Assembly: GCF_022458865.1 (NCBI RefSeq)
Contig: NZ_JAJNMU010000001.1
Span: forward strand, 496,001 to 560,000
Reading direction: 5' to 3'
Length of the DNA: 64,000 nt
Source: Paenibacillus periandrae
Lineage (GTDB): Bacteria; Bacillota; Bacilli; Paenibacillales; NBRC-103111
Shown here: positions 51,358 through 61,936 of the stretch, piece by piece
Numbering within the stretch: the first letter of the stretch is position 1
How the letters are laid out: each line of letters opens with the position of its first letter
Notes under the pieces: model-generated
What the model was told of the DNA's origin: nothing
Seen by the model: only the letters and a program-made list of their open reading frames with translations
Databases searched by the model: none
Made by a program: the position numbers and the translations under genes

Positions 51358-53016
51358 CTAAATATTGCCGGACTGTAAAAGCTGATCTATTTTAAGCCCC
51401 ATATGCAGCAGCAGCCGTTTCTCCGCATCATGAACGTTACAGCCTGTAAGCTGCTCTATTTTTTGCAGCCGGTATTTCATCGTATTCACGTGAACGAACA
51501 GCTTCTCTGCCGATTCCGACAAAGAGCAATTGCTCGCAAAGTACTCCCTCAGCGTATCTGCAAGGGTGGCATTGTTACTCCAGTCGTATTCTACCAGCTT
51601 GCCGATGGTTTCCGAATACAGCTCCTCCATCTCTTTCCAATCATTTACCTGGCCCAATACGCGATAAATACCCAGATCCTCATAATGGACACAGCCTGTG
51701 GCTCCGCTGATCGGTTTTCCCAATTGAATCGCTTTAACTGCCTCCTTATACCCTTCGTGAATGCCTTCCAGTCCATGATAAAACCGCCCGATACCGATGG
51801 TAAACTGCAATTCCTCAAATTCTTGCGAAAGCTGCCGGTACGCGGATTCAGCCAAATCCATGGTGGAGCTTTTGTGGGGCCCCTGCTGCTGGGCATACAC
51901 TGTTGCACTTGTCCCATCGCAGTGATAGAGCACAATGATATGCTCCTTACGTATCGTAAGTATGGCATTAAATCGGAAAATATCGTTCACTTTGCGCAGC
52001 AGCTTTCGTTTACGCTCCTGAAACCACAGTGCCTCATTCTCGATCAGTGTCGTATGTGAAGAAGAGCTGGTAAAAGCGATAGCAAACACCTGATAATCCT
52101 TCGCTAAATCCCAGTTGAACATTCTCCCCTTATTAATAACCTCGGCTTTATCCTTAATATTCCCCAAAAGCACTTCCGTTAACAGGTCATCCTTAAAATT
52201 TTGTTCTACATCAGCCTTCGTAATCACCTTCAAAAACTCAAGAGCCATCAGCAGTATCGTTCGATCCAGTATAAGAAAATCCCGCTCAACAAATTCTCGT
52301 TTGGTTTGCCAGCACGTTACATCTCCATACAGTTCATCGTTTAACAGCAATGGTGTGACTATGCAGGGGGTATTGAGATGATTAAGCATTCGCTCCATCC
52401 TGATTGAGCGTTTCGCTATTTTCAACTCGTTTTTTTGTGACCGTGTGAGGGGAGCGACATGACTGCCCGACGAAATACCTTCGAGGTTAGGCATCTCCGA
52501 ACCCACGGTAATGATGTTTTCCGTCATTTGCTGGACAGCTTCCACCAAGGCCGGTATGCCCTTGCCTCCCATAGCCAGCTCCGTGATCCACTGGAACGAC
52601 TTTTCCAGCTGCTCCTTCCCCAGATCCGGCTCATTTAAGCTCCGTTCCATCAGTGGGGTCATGATATCCAGATAGGAAACCTCGTCATCAATTTCAATAA
52701 TTGGAAAATCAAGCCGGTTCCCCGCCTCAATGATCGCAGCAGGGATTTGTTTCACGTACCGCTCGGTTTTTATCGCCAAGGCCGAGCTCCCCACAGCATG
52801 CAATTGTTGAACCAGCTGTCCAATCGCTTCCTCATCGTCCTTGATCGGATACAGACTCGTCAACAATAGGTCATTTCCCTTCAGCCAACGGATCACATCC
52901 GGCACTTCCATAACAGTGATATAATCAATCGTCTTATGCAGCCCCTTTTCCCCGGCTACCACCTTACACTTGACCAAACCGCCGATCTGCATCGCATCCT
53001 TTACGCTGACTCCCAT
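51358..53016 (-). CDS. PucR-family transcriptional regulator
   Basis: Regulator of about 552 residues. The N-terminal PucR sensor domain (about 4-125) reads VKDAMQIGGLVKCKVVAGEK and MEVPDVIRWLKGNDLLLTSL. A middle GGDEF-like/CdaR-type region follows, and the C-terminal PucR helix-turn-helix (about 480-545) has SLSESAEKLFVHVNTMKYRL. I start at the ATG at 53016: the ATG at 53049 falls on the -10 of the likely promoter. PucR proteins activate purine or pyrimidine breakdown genes in Bacillus and relatives. It stands between the pyrC-led genes and the divergent carAB and is the probable regulator of both. Confidence 0.9.
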   Translation of the reverse strand: MGVSVKDAMQIGGLVKCKVVAGEKGLHKTIDYITVMEVPDVIRWLKGNDLLLTSLYPIKDDEEAIGQLVQQLHAVGSSALAIKTERYVKQIPAAIIEAGNRLDFPIIEIDDEVSYLDIMTPLMERSLNEPDLGKEQLEKSFQWITELAMGGKGIPALVEAVQQMTENIITVGSEMPNLEGISSGSHVAPLTRSQKNELKIAKRSIRMERMLNHLNTPCIVTPLLLNDELYGDVTCWQTKREFVERDFLILDRTILLMALEFLKVITKADVEQNFKDDLLTEVLLGNIKDKAEVINKGRMFNWDLAKDYQVFAIAFTSSSSHTTLIENEALWFQERKRKLLRKVNDIFRFNAILTIRKEHIIVLYHCDGTSATVYAQQQGPHKSSTMDLAESAYRQLSQEFEELQFTIGIGRFYHGLEGIHEGYKEAVKAIQLGKPISGATGCVHYEDLGIYRVLGQVNDWKEMEELYSETIGKLVEYDWSNNATLADTLREYFASNCSLSESAEKLFVHVNTMKYRLQKIEQLTGCNVHDAEKRLLLHMGLKIDQLLQSGNI

Positions 53017-53047
53017 CCAACTCCCACTCCCCCTCTTTGAAAAGGAC

Positions 53048-53077
53048 ATTATACTACATTTGCGAATCCTTCGTCAG
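53048..53077 (-). promoter_or_regulatory. Promoter of the PucR-type gene
   Basis: On the minus strand CTGACG (53077-53072), 18-base spacer, perfect TATAAT (53053-53048). Transcription would start near 53040, leaving a short leader with the GGGGGAG region before the ATG at 53016. Confidence 0.6.
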
Positions 53078-53099
53078 TTATCCAGAAAAATTATAGGAT

Positions 53100-53143
53100 T
53101 GTATATTTATTCGTTTTAATGTATATTTAATCACAATTATAAA
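53100..53143 (+). promoter_or_regulatory. Direct repeats and promoter region of carAB
   Basis: TGTATATTTA occurs at 53100-53109 and again at 53120-53129, a 20-base period, which places both on the same face of the helix. They overlap the -35 region of a candidate promoter, TTTAAT (53115-53120), 17-base spacer, TATAAA (53138-53143). They are likely activator sites, most simply for the PucR-type protein. No PyrR-type attenuator leader is visible before carA. Confidence 0.5.
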
Positions 53144-53197
53144 ACTTTAATTTAATATCCCACCTTTTTTATATAATTATTTTAGGAGTGAAGCAGG

Positions 53198-54328
53198 ATG
53201 AAAGCCAGATTGTTGTTAGAGGATGGAACCCTTTTTGAGGGTCAGGCATTTGGCAGTGAGAGAGAATCCGCAGGAGAGGTCGTCTTCCAAACCGGTATGA
53301 CAGGTTACCAGGAGGTACTTTCTGATCCTTCTTATTGCGGACAGCTCGTTACGATGACGTATCCGTTGATCGGAAATTATGGTATCAACCGGGACGATTT
53401 TGAAGCTATCCGCCCGTGGATTCACGGTTTTATTGTTAGAAAGCACGAGCTAGCACCAAGCAATTGGAGATCGTCCATGAGCCTTGATGCCTTGCTGAAG
53501 CAGTATGAAATTCCAGGGATCAGCGGTATTGATACACGGATGCTGACACGTATTCTGCGACAGCACGGTACGATGAAGGGGCTGCTGACGACCAGCAGCC
53601 AATCGCTAGCCTCACTGCAGGAGCAGCTGCATGCCACATCTCCCCTGAGTAATCCCGCAGCGCTTGTCTCCACCCCGCAGCCATACCGGAGCCCCGGAGC
53701 CAAAGAGCGTATTGTGGTTGTGGATTTCGGCTGTAAATCAGGAATTATCCGAGAGCTAATCACCCGGGGGTGCGATGTTACCGTCGTTCCTCATGATACG
53801 ACAGCCGAGCAAATTCGCCGCTTTAACCCGGATGGCATTCTGCTCTCCAATGGTCCAGGCGATCCGAAGGATGTCGCTTATGTGTTACCCGTGATCCGGG
53901 AGCTTCTCGGCGAGATTCCGATGTTCGGTATTTGTCTGGGGCATCAGCTGTTTGCACTGGCCTGTGGTGCGGATTGCAGCAAGCTGACCTTCGGGCACCG
54001 CGGCTCCAACCATCCGGTAAAGCACTTGGAAACCGGCCGCTGTCTCATCACCTCACAAAATCACAGCTATGCGGTGGTGGATGCTTCCGTTGCTGCCACC
54101 GATCTGACGATTACTCATATCAATAATAACGATGGCACGGTAGAAGGACTCCGACACAACCATTATCCTGCATTTTCAGTACAGTTCCACCCCGAAGCGT
54201 CTCCGGGACCTTACGACAGCAATGCGCTGTTCGATCAATTTTTGGACGTTATCCGTCGTTTTCAGCCAACTCGTGCTTTAAATAATTCTCAAGACAAAGG
54301 AGTAGAACGGTTGTATGCCGAAAAATAA
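53198..54328 (+). CDS. carA: Carbamoyl-phosphate synthase small subunit
   Basis: Glutamine amidotransferase subunit of 376 residues that supplies ammonia to CarB. The N-terminal domain has [19 protein letters not shown]. The class I glutaminase domain has the Cys nucleophile in [14 protein letters not shown] and the His-Glu pair in [12 protein letters not shown]. The segment [15 protein letters not shown] is typical. GGAGTGA lies 7 bases before the ATG. Its end overlaps carB by 14 bases. Bacillota often have separate arginine- and pyrimidine-linked copies; this copy is tied by position to the PucR-type regulator and lacks the pyr leader. Confidence 0.96.
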   Translation: MKARLLLEDGTLFEGQAFGSERESAGEVVFQTGMTGYQEVLSDPSYCGQLVTMTYPLIGNYGINRDDFEAIRPWIHGFIVRKHELAPSNWRSSMSLDALLKQYEIPGISGIDTRMLTRILRQHGTMKGLLTTSSQSLASLQEQLHATSPLSNPAALVSTPQPYRSPGAKERIVVVDFGCKSGIIRELITRGCDVTVVPHDTTAEQIRRFNPDGILLSNGPGDPKDVAYVLPVIRELLGEIPMFGICLGHQLFALACGADCSKLTFGHRGSNHPVKHLETGRCLITSQNHSYAVVDASVAATDLTITHINNNDGTVEGLRHNHYPAFSVQFHPEASPGPYDSNALFDQFLDVIRRFQPTRALNNSQDKGVERLYAEK

Positions 54329-57300
54329 AGCTTATCAAAAGGTTCTCATCATCGGATCAGGCCCCATCGTGATTGGGCAGGCAGCCGAGTTTGACTATGC
54401 GGGTACACAAGCTTGCCAAGCGCTTAAGGAGGAAGGCGTAGAGGTAGTGCTTATTAACAGCAATCCGGCTACGATTATGACCGATCATACGTTTGCCGAC
54501 AAGGTTTATCTGGAGCCGATAACACTGGAATTCGTCAAACAGATCATTATGCAGGAGCGTCCTAACGGGATACTTGCCACACTTGGCGGGCAAACGGGGC
54601 TCAACATGGCGCTTGAGCTTGCTCAAGACGGCATTCTGGAGCGTGAACAGGTGAGGCTTCTTGGTACGCAGCTGGATGCCATCCGCAAGGCGGAGGACCG
54701 TGAGCTGTTCCGCGAGCTGATGAAGGAGCTTCAGCAGCCAGTGCCACAGAGCGTCATCGTTACCGAGCCCGACGAGGCTATACGGTTTGCCGAGCAAATC
54801 GGGTATCCGGTCATCGTTCGCCCCGCTTATACGCTGGGCGGAAGCGGTGGTGGTATCGCCCATCAGGCCGATGAGCTGATGGATATCGTCCGCTCTGGTC
54901 TGTATTGCAGTCCCATCGGTCAATGTCTGGTGGAAAAAAGTATCGCCGGTATGAAGGAAATCGAATATGAGGTTATGCGGGATGCCCACGATAACTGCAT
55001 TGTCATCTGCAATATGGAAAATTTCGATCCTGTTGGCGTACATACAGGGGATAGTATTGTCGTTGCTCCAAGCCAGACTTTATCCGATCGCGAATATCAA
55101 ATGCTGCGCACGGCCTCCATACAAATCGTTAGCTCGCTTGGTATAGAGGGAGCATGCAACGTCCAGTTCGCGCTGGACCCAGACAGCTACCAGCATTACG
55201 TCATCGAAGTGAATCCGAGGGTCAGCCGTTCGTCGGCTCTGGCTTCCAAGGCCACAGGCTATCCGATAGCCAAAATTGCTGCCAAAATAGCAATGGGCTT
55301 TACCCTCGATGAGATCGTTAACCCGGTAACAGGCCAAACCTATGCCTTCTTCGAGCCTGCGCTCGATTATATTGTGACGAAAATTCCACGTTGGCCGTTT
55401 GATCAATTTCCTTCAGCCAATCGTACGCTGGGCACACAAATGAAGGCCACAGGGGAAGTCATGGCGATTGGCCGAACCTTTGGCGAGTCCCTGCAGAAAG
55501 CTGTTCGTTCCCTTGAAATCGGGGCTGTAGGACTCTATCTTCCCGACGTGGCACAGCTCCAGCAAGACGATTTGCATAAACGGCTGCAAAAAGCGGACGA
55601 TGAGCGGCTATTTCTGGTTGCCGAATCATTTCGTCGCGGATATTCCGTATCCGACGTTCATCGTCTGACACAGATCGATCCCTGGTTCTTGCACAATATC
55701 GAGCAGTTGGTTCGATTCGAATATGAGTTTCAACAAGAGGAGCTAACGGAGTCACTGCTTCTGGAAGCCAAGCAGCATGGCTTCAGCGATCAGGCTATTG
55801 CTGGCATTCGTCGCTCAGCGAATCCCTCCTATTCCTTGACAACCGCATTGGCGATTGAACAATATCGTTATGCTCTTGGCATGGTTCCGGTATACAAGAT
55901 GGTGGACACCTGCTCGGCGGAGTTTGAAGCAACTTCATCTTATTATTATTCAACCTATGAAATGGAAAATGAAACCCCGACACCAACGAAGCCGAGGATT
56001 GTGGTATTGGGCTCTGGTCCCATACGTATCGGACAAGGAATCGAATTTGATTACTCCACCGTTCATGCTGTTAAAGCCATACAGGAAATGGGTTATGAAG
56101 CAGTTATCATTAATAATAATCCAGAGACGGTTTCGACCGATTTCGACATTTCCGACCGTTTGTATTTCGAGCCTCTTCATCTTGAGGACGTCCTGCATGT
56201 GATTAAACATGAGCAGCCTGAAGGGGTTATCGTGCAATTCGGTGGTCAGACAGCTATTGGCTTGGCTTCGGCTTTAGTGGAGCGGGGCATTCGTATTTAT
56301 GGTACCAGCTTTGCCGGAATCGATACGGCCGAGGACCGCAAAAAATTCGAGGCGCTCCTTAGCAAGCTGCATATTGCCCAACCGCAAGGAGCCACAGCAC
56401 GTTCGATTGTCGAGGCCGCGGATACCGCACAACGTATCGGCTATCCTGTATTGGTACGTCCTTCCTACGTTCTTGGGGGACGCGCCATGGAAATTGTTCA
56501 TTCCGAGGCCGAGCTGATGATTTATATGGTACGTGCAGCTCAGGTCAGCCCTGAGCATCCCGTCTTAATCGACCGTTATATGCACGGAATCGAGGTCGAA
56601 ATCGATGCCATTTATGATGGCCAAACCATCCTGATTCCTGGCATTATGGAACAAATCGAACGAACCGGTGTCCATTCCGGAGACTCTATTGCCGTATATC
56701 CACCACAAAGCTTATCGTCCGGTGTCCAAGCTCAAATTGTAGCCATCACCTTGCAATTGTCTGAACACCTCGGCATCGTAGGACTCGTTAATATTCAGTT
56801 TGTAGTCGAAAACGAGCTGGTATATGTTATCGAAGTCAATCCGCGTGCATCAAGAACCGTACCTTTTATGAGCAAAGTCACGAGTGTACCTATGGCTAAT
56901 ATGGCTGCAAAAGTATCGTTAGGTCAAAGCCTCTCCTCTTTCGGATTCCCGGAAGGCTTACTTAAGGAAACGGACGAAGTATCCGTCAAAGTCCCCGTGT
57001 TTTCTATGCATAAATTAAGCGGAGTGGAGATCGCACTCGGTCCGGTCATGAAATCTACCGGTGAGGTGATAGGCAGAGATCCCGTGTTTGCCAAAGCGAT
57101 GCATAAGGGCATGCTTGCCGCAGGCATGAAGCTTCCAGCTCAAGGTACTGTTATTGTTTCTGTTGACGACAGGCATAAGCAGGAAGTGGTGGAGCCATTA
57201 AGGCTGCTTTTCCAATTGGGATACAAGATTATCGCTACACCCGGGACTGCGCTGGTGCTGCAAGCAGCCGGTATTCCAGCTGCAAGCCTTCCCATAGAGG

Positions 57301-57512
57301 AAATGGTCCATTCGCTGCGAAGCCTCAAAGCGGACCTGTTCATCAACACCGTAACGACAGGGAAAATGGCTGACAGCAGCGGCTTCCAATTGCGTCGTGA
57401 AGCCATAGAAAGCGGTGTTGTTTGCCTGACCTCAATGGATACCGTACGCACTTATACAAATACGCTTGAATCCATATACTTTACACCTTTCGCTCTGGAT
57501 TCATTAGTATGA
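54315..57512 (+). CDS. carB: Carbamoyl-phosphate synthase large subunit
   Basis: Enzyme of 1065 residues that makes carbamoyl phosphate from bicarbonate, ammonia and two ATP. It has the two homologous ATP-grasp halves, starting at [20 protein letters not shown] (near 10) and [20 protein letters not shown] (near 560), a central oligomerisation part, and a C-terminal MGS-like regulatory domain (about 930-1060). Length is normal and no frame break is seen. AAGGAG lies 12 bases before the ATG inside the carA end. The product feeds pyrimidine or arginine synthesis; why it is divergent from a set that otherwise looks catabolic is an open question. Confidence 0.96.
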   Translation: MPKNKAYQKVLIIGSGPIVIGQAAEFDYAGTQACQALKEEGVEVVLINSNPATIMTDHTFADKVYLEPITLEFVKQIIMQERPNGILATLGGQTGLNMALELAQDGILEREQVRLLGTQLDAIRKAEDRELFRELMKELQQPVPQSVIVTEPDEAIRFAEQIGYPVIVRPAYTLGGSGGGIAHQADELMDIVRSGLYCSPIGQCLVEKSIAGMKEIEYEVMRDAHDNCIVICNMENFDPVGVHTGDSIVVAPSQTLSDREYQMLRTASIQIVSSLGIEGACNVQFALDPDSYQHYVIEVNPRVSRSSALASKATGYPIAKIAAKIAMGFTLDEIVNPVTGQTYAFFEPALDYIVTKIPRWPFDQFPSANRTLGTQMKATGEVMAIGRTFGESLQKAVRSLEIGAVGLYLPDVAQLQQDDLHKRLQKADDERLFLVAESFRRGYSVSDVHRLTQIDPWFLHNIEQLVRFEYEFQQEELTESLLLEAKQHGFSDQAIAGIRRSANPSYSLTTALAIEQYRYALGMVPVYKMVDTCSAEFEATSSYYYSTYEMENETPTPTKPRIVVLGSGPIRIGQGIEFDYSTVHAVKAIQEMGYEAVIINNNPETVSTDFDISDRLYFEPLHLEDVLHVIKHEQPEGVIVQFGGQTAIGLASALVERGIRIYGTSFAGIDTAEDRKKFEALLSKLHIAQPQGATARSIVEAADTAQRIGYPVLVRPSYVLGGRAMEIVHSEAELMIYMVRAAQVSPEHPVLIDRYMHGIEVEIDAIYDGQTILIPGIMEQIERTGVHSGDSIAVYPPQSLSSGVQAQIVAITLQLSEHLGIVGLVNIQFVVENELVYVIEVNPRASRTVPFMSKVTSVPMANMAAKVSLGQSLSSFGFPEGLLKETDEVSVKVPVFSMHKLSGVEIALGPVMKSTGEVIGRDPVFAKAMHKGMLAAGMKLPAQGTVIVSVDDRHKQEVVEPLRLLFQLGYKIIATPGTALVLQAAGIPAASLPIEEMVHSLRSLKADLFINTVTTGKMADSSGFQLRREAIESGVVCLTSMDTVRTYTNTLESIYFTPFALDSLV

Positions 57513-57593
57513 CATTAACCTATTCTCCGTTAGACTAGGGTAGTAACAAGTCCCTGTACATGGCGGTACCTAGCATGATGGCTCCAAATAAAC

Positions 57594-57632
57594 AGCGCCC
57601 TGATCCGACTGAAATATCGGGTTCAGGGCGCT
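57594..57632. terminator. Strong hairpin between convergent carB and dioxygenase genes
   Basis: AGCGCCCTGA and TCAGGGCGCT form a perfect 10-pair stem with further inner pairs. T-tracts are short on both sides, so it probably stops transcription from both directions. Confidence 0.75.
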
Positions 57633-57652
57633 ATTTGGTATGCAAAAGTAGA

Positions 57653-58531
57653 TTATGTTAAATCCTGCTCCCCACGCTCGGGTCTGTTGTTCAGCCAATC
57701 CGCCAAGGTGCATACCCGTTCAGGATACTTATGGCTTCTTGCAAGAAAACCGGCTCCATGCTGTGGCATGGGATCCTGATCTGTTGGCTGGTAACGCAGA
57801 TCCACACTCCAGCGAACACTTTTCGACAAGTTTGGAGTGGACATGTGCAGACAGCGATCGTTAAACAATATCGCACTCCCTGCTTTTACGGGCAAGATTA
57901 CGGTTGGTGCAGTTCCTAATTGCTTCTCGCTTAAAGTGGTGTAGCCAGTTCCTGTAGCACTCTCCCGATGCCATTTCAACACCCGCTTTTTATGCGTTCG
58001 CGGCTTGATATGCAGACAGCCATTTTCTTCGGTTGCATCAACCAATGAAATCCATACTGTTATTACAGGATTTGCATTCGCATCCGGCCAATACGATTTG
58101 TCCTGATGCCACGGCACTGCACCTGCCGCAACAAGAGGAACCTTGGGACGAACATTATAAACCGGATTAGAAAATATTTCACCGCCAATCAGCGATTCTA
58201 CTGCATTCAATATTTTGGGATTGCTCATTAAGGTAAAGTAACCCAGTAATCGATCTCTCCAGCTGCGCCCGTATTTCAGAAATTCCTCTGCGGACAAGTC
58301 CTTGAACAAATCCGCCAGTCGATTCGGAAAAGGAGTATCCGCCAAAGTATCCGTAATTAAACCTGCGGCTAACAGCTCATCCGCTATCTGTGTCACCTTT
58401 TGTGACATCGCTTGCTTTACCGCTTGCAAATCTTCTTCTGTTAATAATTCGGGAACAACCAAATAACCTTCTTCGTTATAAAAATCCAATTGCTCTTTCG
58501 TTAAGCTGCCACTTACATACACATCCCTCAC
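57653..58531 (-). CDS. Phytanoyl-CoA dioxygenase (PhyH) family oxygenase (copy 2)
   Basis: Fe(II)/2-oxoglutarate oxygenase of 292 residues. The iron HxD is in AVPWHQDKSYWPDA, the distal His in RCLHMSTPNLS, and the 2-oxoglutarate Arg in VRWSVDLRYQPT. The start is GTG at 58531 with GGAGG 7 bases upstream. It is only a distant relative of the enzyme at 12263, so the two probably act on different substrates. It is divergent from the AraC gene at 58714, which is the likely regulator. The substrate is unknown. Confidence 0.9.
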   Translation of the reverse strand: MRDVYVSGSLTKEQLDFYNEEGYLVVPELLTEEDLQAVKQAMSQKVTQIADELLAAGLITDTLADTPFPNRLADLFKDLSAEEFLKYGRSWRDRLLGYFTLMSNPKILNAVESLIGGEIFSNPVYNVRPKVPLVAAGAVPWHQDKSYWPDANANPVITVWISLVDATEENGCLHIKPRTHKKRVLKWHRESATGTGYTTLSEKQLGTAPTVILPVKAGSAILFNDRCLHMSTPNLSKSVRWSVDLRYQPTDQDPMPQHGAGFLARSHKYPERVCTLADWLNNRPERGEQDLT

Positions 58532-58713
58532 TCAAACACCTCCAGATAATAAAATTTGGATCGATCTGCAGGATTATTATAGCAATGGGCGGTTCATAAG
58601 TATTTTAATAAATCATCACTGATTTGTACAAAATTCCGGTGATTTGAGTTCAACCAAGTATGTTAAACTAAGGAGGTCAGCTCGTTCCAAAGGTCAGGAG
58701 ATGAATCGGCTCC

Positions 58714-59562
58714 GTGAAAAACATTCAAGATATAGTTCCTTCCCTAAGAATTGCCCACCATTACAAGTTTTATGAAAGCTCCAATGAAGGAAATCGTTAT
58801 GGGTATTGCTATGCTTTTCATCTATTTGATGGTGGACAAGGCACGGTGACAGTCGGCTCCAAACGTTATCCTGTACGTAGAGGATCTTTGTTCTATATTC
58901 CACCGACACACATACATGGTTTTCAGAGCAGTCATGAAGATCCTTTGTCCAGCTATAATATTTATTGCGAGCTTTGGACCAATCATCCCAAGGAGACAAA
59001 GCAGCATGTAGCCTACAGCACCGTACAAATCGACTCTCAATACCTCACTACCATAATGCCCTGTGATGAACTGGAGCACATTCCTTCGGTGGTACAAATC
59101 CAGCAGCACCCACGTCTTGTCGATTTGTTTATTCATATAACTCGTGTGTACAGTGAAAACAGCCTGTTTAAGCACGAAATTGCTTCAAGCCTGCTTTATG
59201 GATGGATTTTGGAATTTCATCAAATTTGCCGCTCAGCACAACCCTTTGACCCACGGATTCAACGCATTATCGAAAAGATGGAAAGCCATTCCTGGAACGA
59301 GGACAATAAGATGGATTGGCAAATCCAAAGCGGGCTGCAGAAGACCCATTTTTATAATTTATTTAAACAGATGACGGGACTGTCACCTAAAGCCTATCTT
59401 TTGAAAATAAAAATGCGCAGAGCTGCAGCCACCTTGCTTGAAAGCAACCGATCCATAACCGATATTTCAATGTATCTGGGCTATGCTTCCATTCATTATT
59501 TCACCAAGCAATTTACAGCCTATTTCGGCGTTTCACCGACTCAATTTCGGAACAGACATTAA
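58714..59562 (+). CDS. AraC-family transcriptional regulator
   Basis: Regulator of 282 residues with an N-terminal cupin (GQGTVTVGSKRYPVRRGSLF, about 40-90) and a C-terminal AraC domain (the last 100 residues; SITDISMYLGYASIHYFTKQF is the second helix-turn-helix). Helix-turn-helix one (MDWQIQSGLQKTHFYNLF) is unusual in lacking the normal LA-x-x-x-x-x-S pattern. The start is taken as GTG at 58714, since GGAG lies upstream, though the spacing is long and the true start is not certain. It is divergent from the PhyH gene and convergent with the Rieske gene; I infer control of both. Confidence 0.85.
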   Translation: MKNIQDIVPSLRIAHHYKFYESSNEGNRYGYCYAFHLFDGGQGTVTVGSKRYPVRRGSLFYIPPTHIHGFQSSHEDPLSSYNIYCELWTNHPKETKQHVAYSTVQIDSQYLTTIMPCDELEHIPSVVQIQQHPRLVDLFIHITRVYSENSLFKHEIASSLLYGWILEFHQICRSAQPFDPRIQRIIEKMESHSWNEDNKMDWQIQSGLQKTHFYNLFKQMTGLSPKAYLLKIKMRRAAATLLESNRSITDISMYLGYASIHYFTKQFTAYFGVSPTQFRNRH

Positions 59563-59571
59563 CGTAAGCAT

Positions 59572-59934
59572 TCAGATCAGCACATATACCTGATCACCCT
59601 CTGTTTCCACCTCATATCCCCGCAGTCGAACGTTAGGATCTGCCAAATGCTGACCATTGGTCAGATCGAACTCCCAGCCATGCCAGGGACAGCGAATAAT
59701 TTCCTGCTCCCTGCCATATTGATACTCATAAACCATTGAGGGCAATCGGGTTCCGCATACAACCCCTACACATACCGGAGCCGCAGCGTGCGGGCACACA
59801 TTACGCCATGCATACAGGCTGCCTTTAACGAGAAAGATCCCGATCTCCATGCCTTTAACCATTGCTATGACCCGCCCTTTTTCCTGTAACTCCATCAGCG
59901 ACGCAGCCTCATAACGTACTTTGACTTTATTCAT
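59572..59934 (-). CDS. Small Rieske [2Fe-2S] protein (copy 2)
   Basis: Single-domain ferredoxin of 120 residues. Cluster ligands are in NVCPHAAAPVC (CxH) and IRCPWHGWEF (CxxH). GAAGGAGG precedes the ATG. It follows the amidohydrolase_2 gene after 47 bases. Paralogue of the protein at 24235, sharing YGREQEIIRCPWHGWEFD-like sequence. Gene order is the same in both loci: amidohydrolase first, Rieske second. Confidence 0.9.
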   Translation of the reverse strand: MNKVKVRYEAASLMELQEKGRVIAMVKGMEIGIFLVKGSLYAWRNVCPHAAAPVCVGVVCGTRLPSMVYEYQYGREQEIIRCPWHGWEFDLTNGQHLADPNVRLRGYEVETEGDQVYVLI

Positions 59935-59981
59935 TATGGTGTTCCTCCTTCGAATTTATAGAATCAACGGACCTTACCCGC

Positions 59982-61121
59982 TTAAGCCTTGTTGTAAGGC
60001 TCTGAGGAAGCTACGTTCGAAGGAGCCTCAGTCGATTGTGCGATGTTTGCAGCTGGTTTGTCATACAGTCCATACAGATTCATAGCATTTTCGACCAGAA
60101 TCTTACGTCGTAAATCTTTGCGAATCGGCGCAAGCACCATCTGTGGATTATCAAAATCCCAATGCGGATAATCGGATGAGAACATGACCATATGGTCGCC
60201 GCCAATCATATCAAAAATCTGGTTAAGATGATCAGGGCTTGAGGGCTCTTCAATCGGCTGAGTCGTTAGCAAAATGTGTTCTCGAATATACTCTGACGGC
60301 ATACGCTTCAACCAAGGAACTAAATCCCGCAGCGCCTTGTAATTCTTGTCCATCCGCCACATCAGATGCGGCAGCCATGCAATTCCGCCTTCAATGGCAA
60401 CAAACTTCAGCTTTGGAAACTTTTCGAATACCCCTTCACAGACCAGGCTGTTCACATGAGCCATATAGTTCGTCGGTAAAATATTGTGCCATTCCAGATA
60501 GGATGTCGGGTAACCGGATGGTGTCGGCGCCCCCGATATGCCCCTGCCTTCCGTTCCCGGATGAACAGCCACCGGCAGTCCGTTGCGTTCCGCCGCCTCG
60601 TAGATCGGATGATAAAACCGCTGACCATACAGCATTCTCGAACCGCTGCACATAATCACCTGTACCATATCCGGGTGCTTGGCCATTCGATCGATTTCAT
60701 GGGCTGCTGCCTGCGGGTCCGAATGATTGATAAGTATAGACCCTTTAAATACCGGGCTGGCCTTCAGCCAGGTTTCAACGAGCCAATCGTTGTAAGCACT
60801 GGCGACGACATTACCATAATCGGGGTTCGGATTCAAAGAAATGCCGAGCACCCCGGACCCTGTCAAAATCCCGTAGTCAATTCCGTATTTTTCAAAATGA
60901 TGCTTCAGCATGAAGGCAGGGTCGCTGCCTGGGGTTCCTCCGCCTTCAGGAACGGAATCCTTACGCATCACACCTATCGGTGAATACCAGCCTCCACCGT
61001 AGCCTGGACCGCTTGCCAGCCAGTTCTCGTGCCATACTCTCGGCAAAAATGGAAGCAGATCCTTGGGCTTGGCAATCGCATTATGAACATCAGCATCAAT
61101 GATATTAGGTTTATTGTTCAT
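59982..61121 (-). CDS. Amidohydrolase_2-family metal hydrolase or decarboxylase (copy 2)
   Basis: Enzyme of about 379 residues with a TIM-barrel metal site: DADVHNA at the N-terminus, LPVAVHPGTEG, and MFSSDYPHWDFD with the catalytic Asp. I use the ATG at 61121 with AAAGGAG upstream; the open frame runs to 61202 without a site. By eye about half of its residues match copy 1 at 23081, but it has a longer C-terminal tail (about 25 residues, APSNVASSEPYNKA at the end). Operon with the Rieske gene. Substrate unknown; ACMSD, gamma-resorcylate decarboxylase and 4-oxalomesaconate hydratase are family members, so ring-cleavage acids are candidates. Confidence 0.88.
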   Translation of the reverse strand: MNNKPNIIDADVHNAIAKPKDLLPFLPRVWHENWLASGPGYGGGWYSPIGVMRKDSVPEGGGTPGSDPAFMLKHHFEKYGIDYGILTGSGVLGISLNPNPDYGNVVASAYNDWLVETWLKASPVFKGSILINHSDPQAAAHEIDRMAKHPDMVQVIMCSGSRMLYGQRFYHPIYEAAERNGLPVAVHPGTEGRGISGAPTPSGYPTSYLEWHNILPTNYMAHVNSLVCEGVFEKFPKLKFVAIEGGIAWLPHLMWRMDKNYKALRDLVPWLKRMPSEYIREHILLTTQPIEEPSSPDHLNQIFDMIGGDHMVMFSSDYPHWDFDNPQMVLAPIRKDLRRKILVENAMNLYGLYDKPAANIAQSTEAPSNVASSEPYNKA

Positions 61122-61234
61122 CTTATTCGCTCCTTTAACCGTGGAATCTAATTGCTTATAGGTTCTACTATAAAGACACATCAGAGGTACGTACATAAAC
61201 AAATGTTTCGGAAAATCTGGAGAAAAGTATGCAA

Positions 61235-61405
61235 CAAGTGAGGTGAACGGTAGGAGCTGCGCGGTCGAAGTATTCTTACGATCGCTGTTGTTTGCGGATT
61301 TTCCTCATTTGATCAGTTATTTATCGGTGAAAATCCGCAAACAAAGGCGAGCGCTCCGCTTCTCCAGAACACCACGACCGCTTCGCTCATCGTTCACCTC
61401 ACTTG
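61235..61405. repeat. Long nested inverted repeat, intergenic
   Basis: Outer arms CAAGTGAGGTGAACG (61235-61249) and CGTTCACCTCACTTG (61391-61405), middle GCGGTCG/CGACCGC, and inner GTTTGCGGATTTTC (61290-61303) with GAAAATCCGCAAAC (61329-61342). The two halves are diverged copies of one sequence head to head. It lies in the 458-base gap 61122-61579, which otherwise holds the promoter region of the amidohydrolase gene and no gene. It looks like a dispersed intergenic repeat or MITE. Confidence 0.8.
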
Positions 61406-61579
61406 GCAGGAGGTAGAGGGCAAGAGCAAGAGCAAAGAGGAAACCTAAGGGCAAGAGCAGACATATTCTCAAAAAAAATTTGGAAATACACTTAAAATTT
61501 GTATGCTGCCTGCCGATATAGAAAAAGTACTTGAAAGATTGCGGATACCGCAACAAAATGAAATCGAGGTGGATAGGAA

Positions 61580-61924
61580 ATGGAATGGTTTTTAAAAGCG
61601 TTTAAGAATTACGCTGGGTTTCAAGGGAGAGCAAGACGCAAGGAATACTGGATGTTTGTTCTGTTCAGTACCATTTTTTCTATTGTAGCGGCCATATTGG
61701 ATTCAATCGTAAATCTGAATTCCGTATTAGCAGGACTGTATTCATTAGCTATTTTGTTACCGTCCCTAGCTGTTGGAGCTCGTCGACTACACGATACGGG
61801 AAGAAGCGGATGGTGGCTCTTAATTAGTTTGATTCCGCTGATTGGAAGCATCATCCTCATCGTATTTTTGTGTCAGGATAGCGAAGAGTATGATAATAAA
61901 TATGGTGCGAATCCTAAAATGTAG
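61580..61924 (+). CDS. DUF805 membrane protein
   Basis: Small membrane protein of 114 residues. It has the DUF805 signature: the N-terminal GRARRKEYWMFVLF, helices near 22-42, 48-63 and 78-97, and RRLHDTGRSGWWLLISLIP. GAGGTGGATAGG lies upstream of the ATG. Function of the family is unknown. It stands alone between two structured repeats and has no clear functional link to its neighbours. Confidence 0.9.
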   Translation: MEWFLKAFKNYAGFQGRARRKEYWMFVLFSTIFSIVAAILDSIVNLNSVLAGLYSLAILLPSLAVGARRLHDTGRSGWWLLISLIPLIGSIILIVFLCQDSEEYDNKYGANPKM

Positions 61925-61936
61925 TTATAAGAGGTT

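Noticed and set aside
54357..55043. 228-residue antisense open frame inside carB, with several others along the same gene
   Set aside because: Shadows of the carB codon pattern; no recognisable domains.
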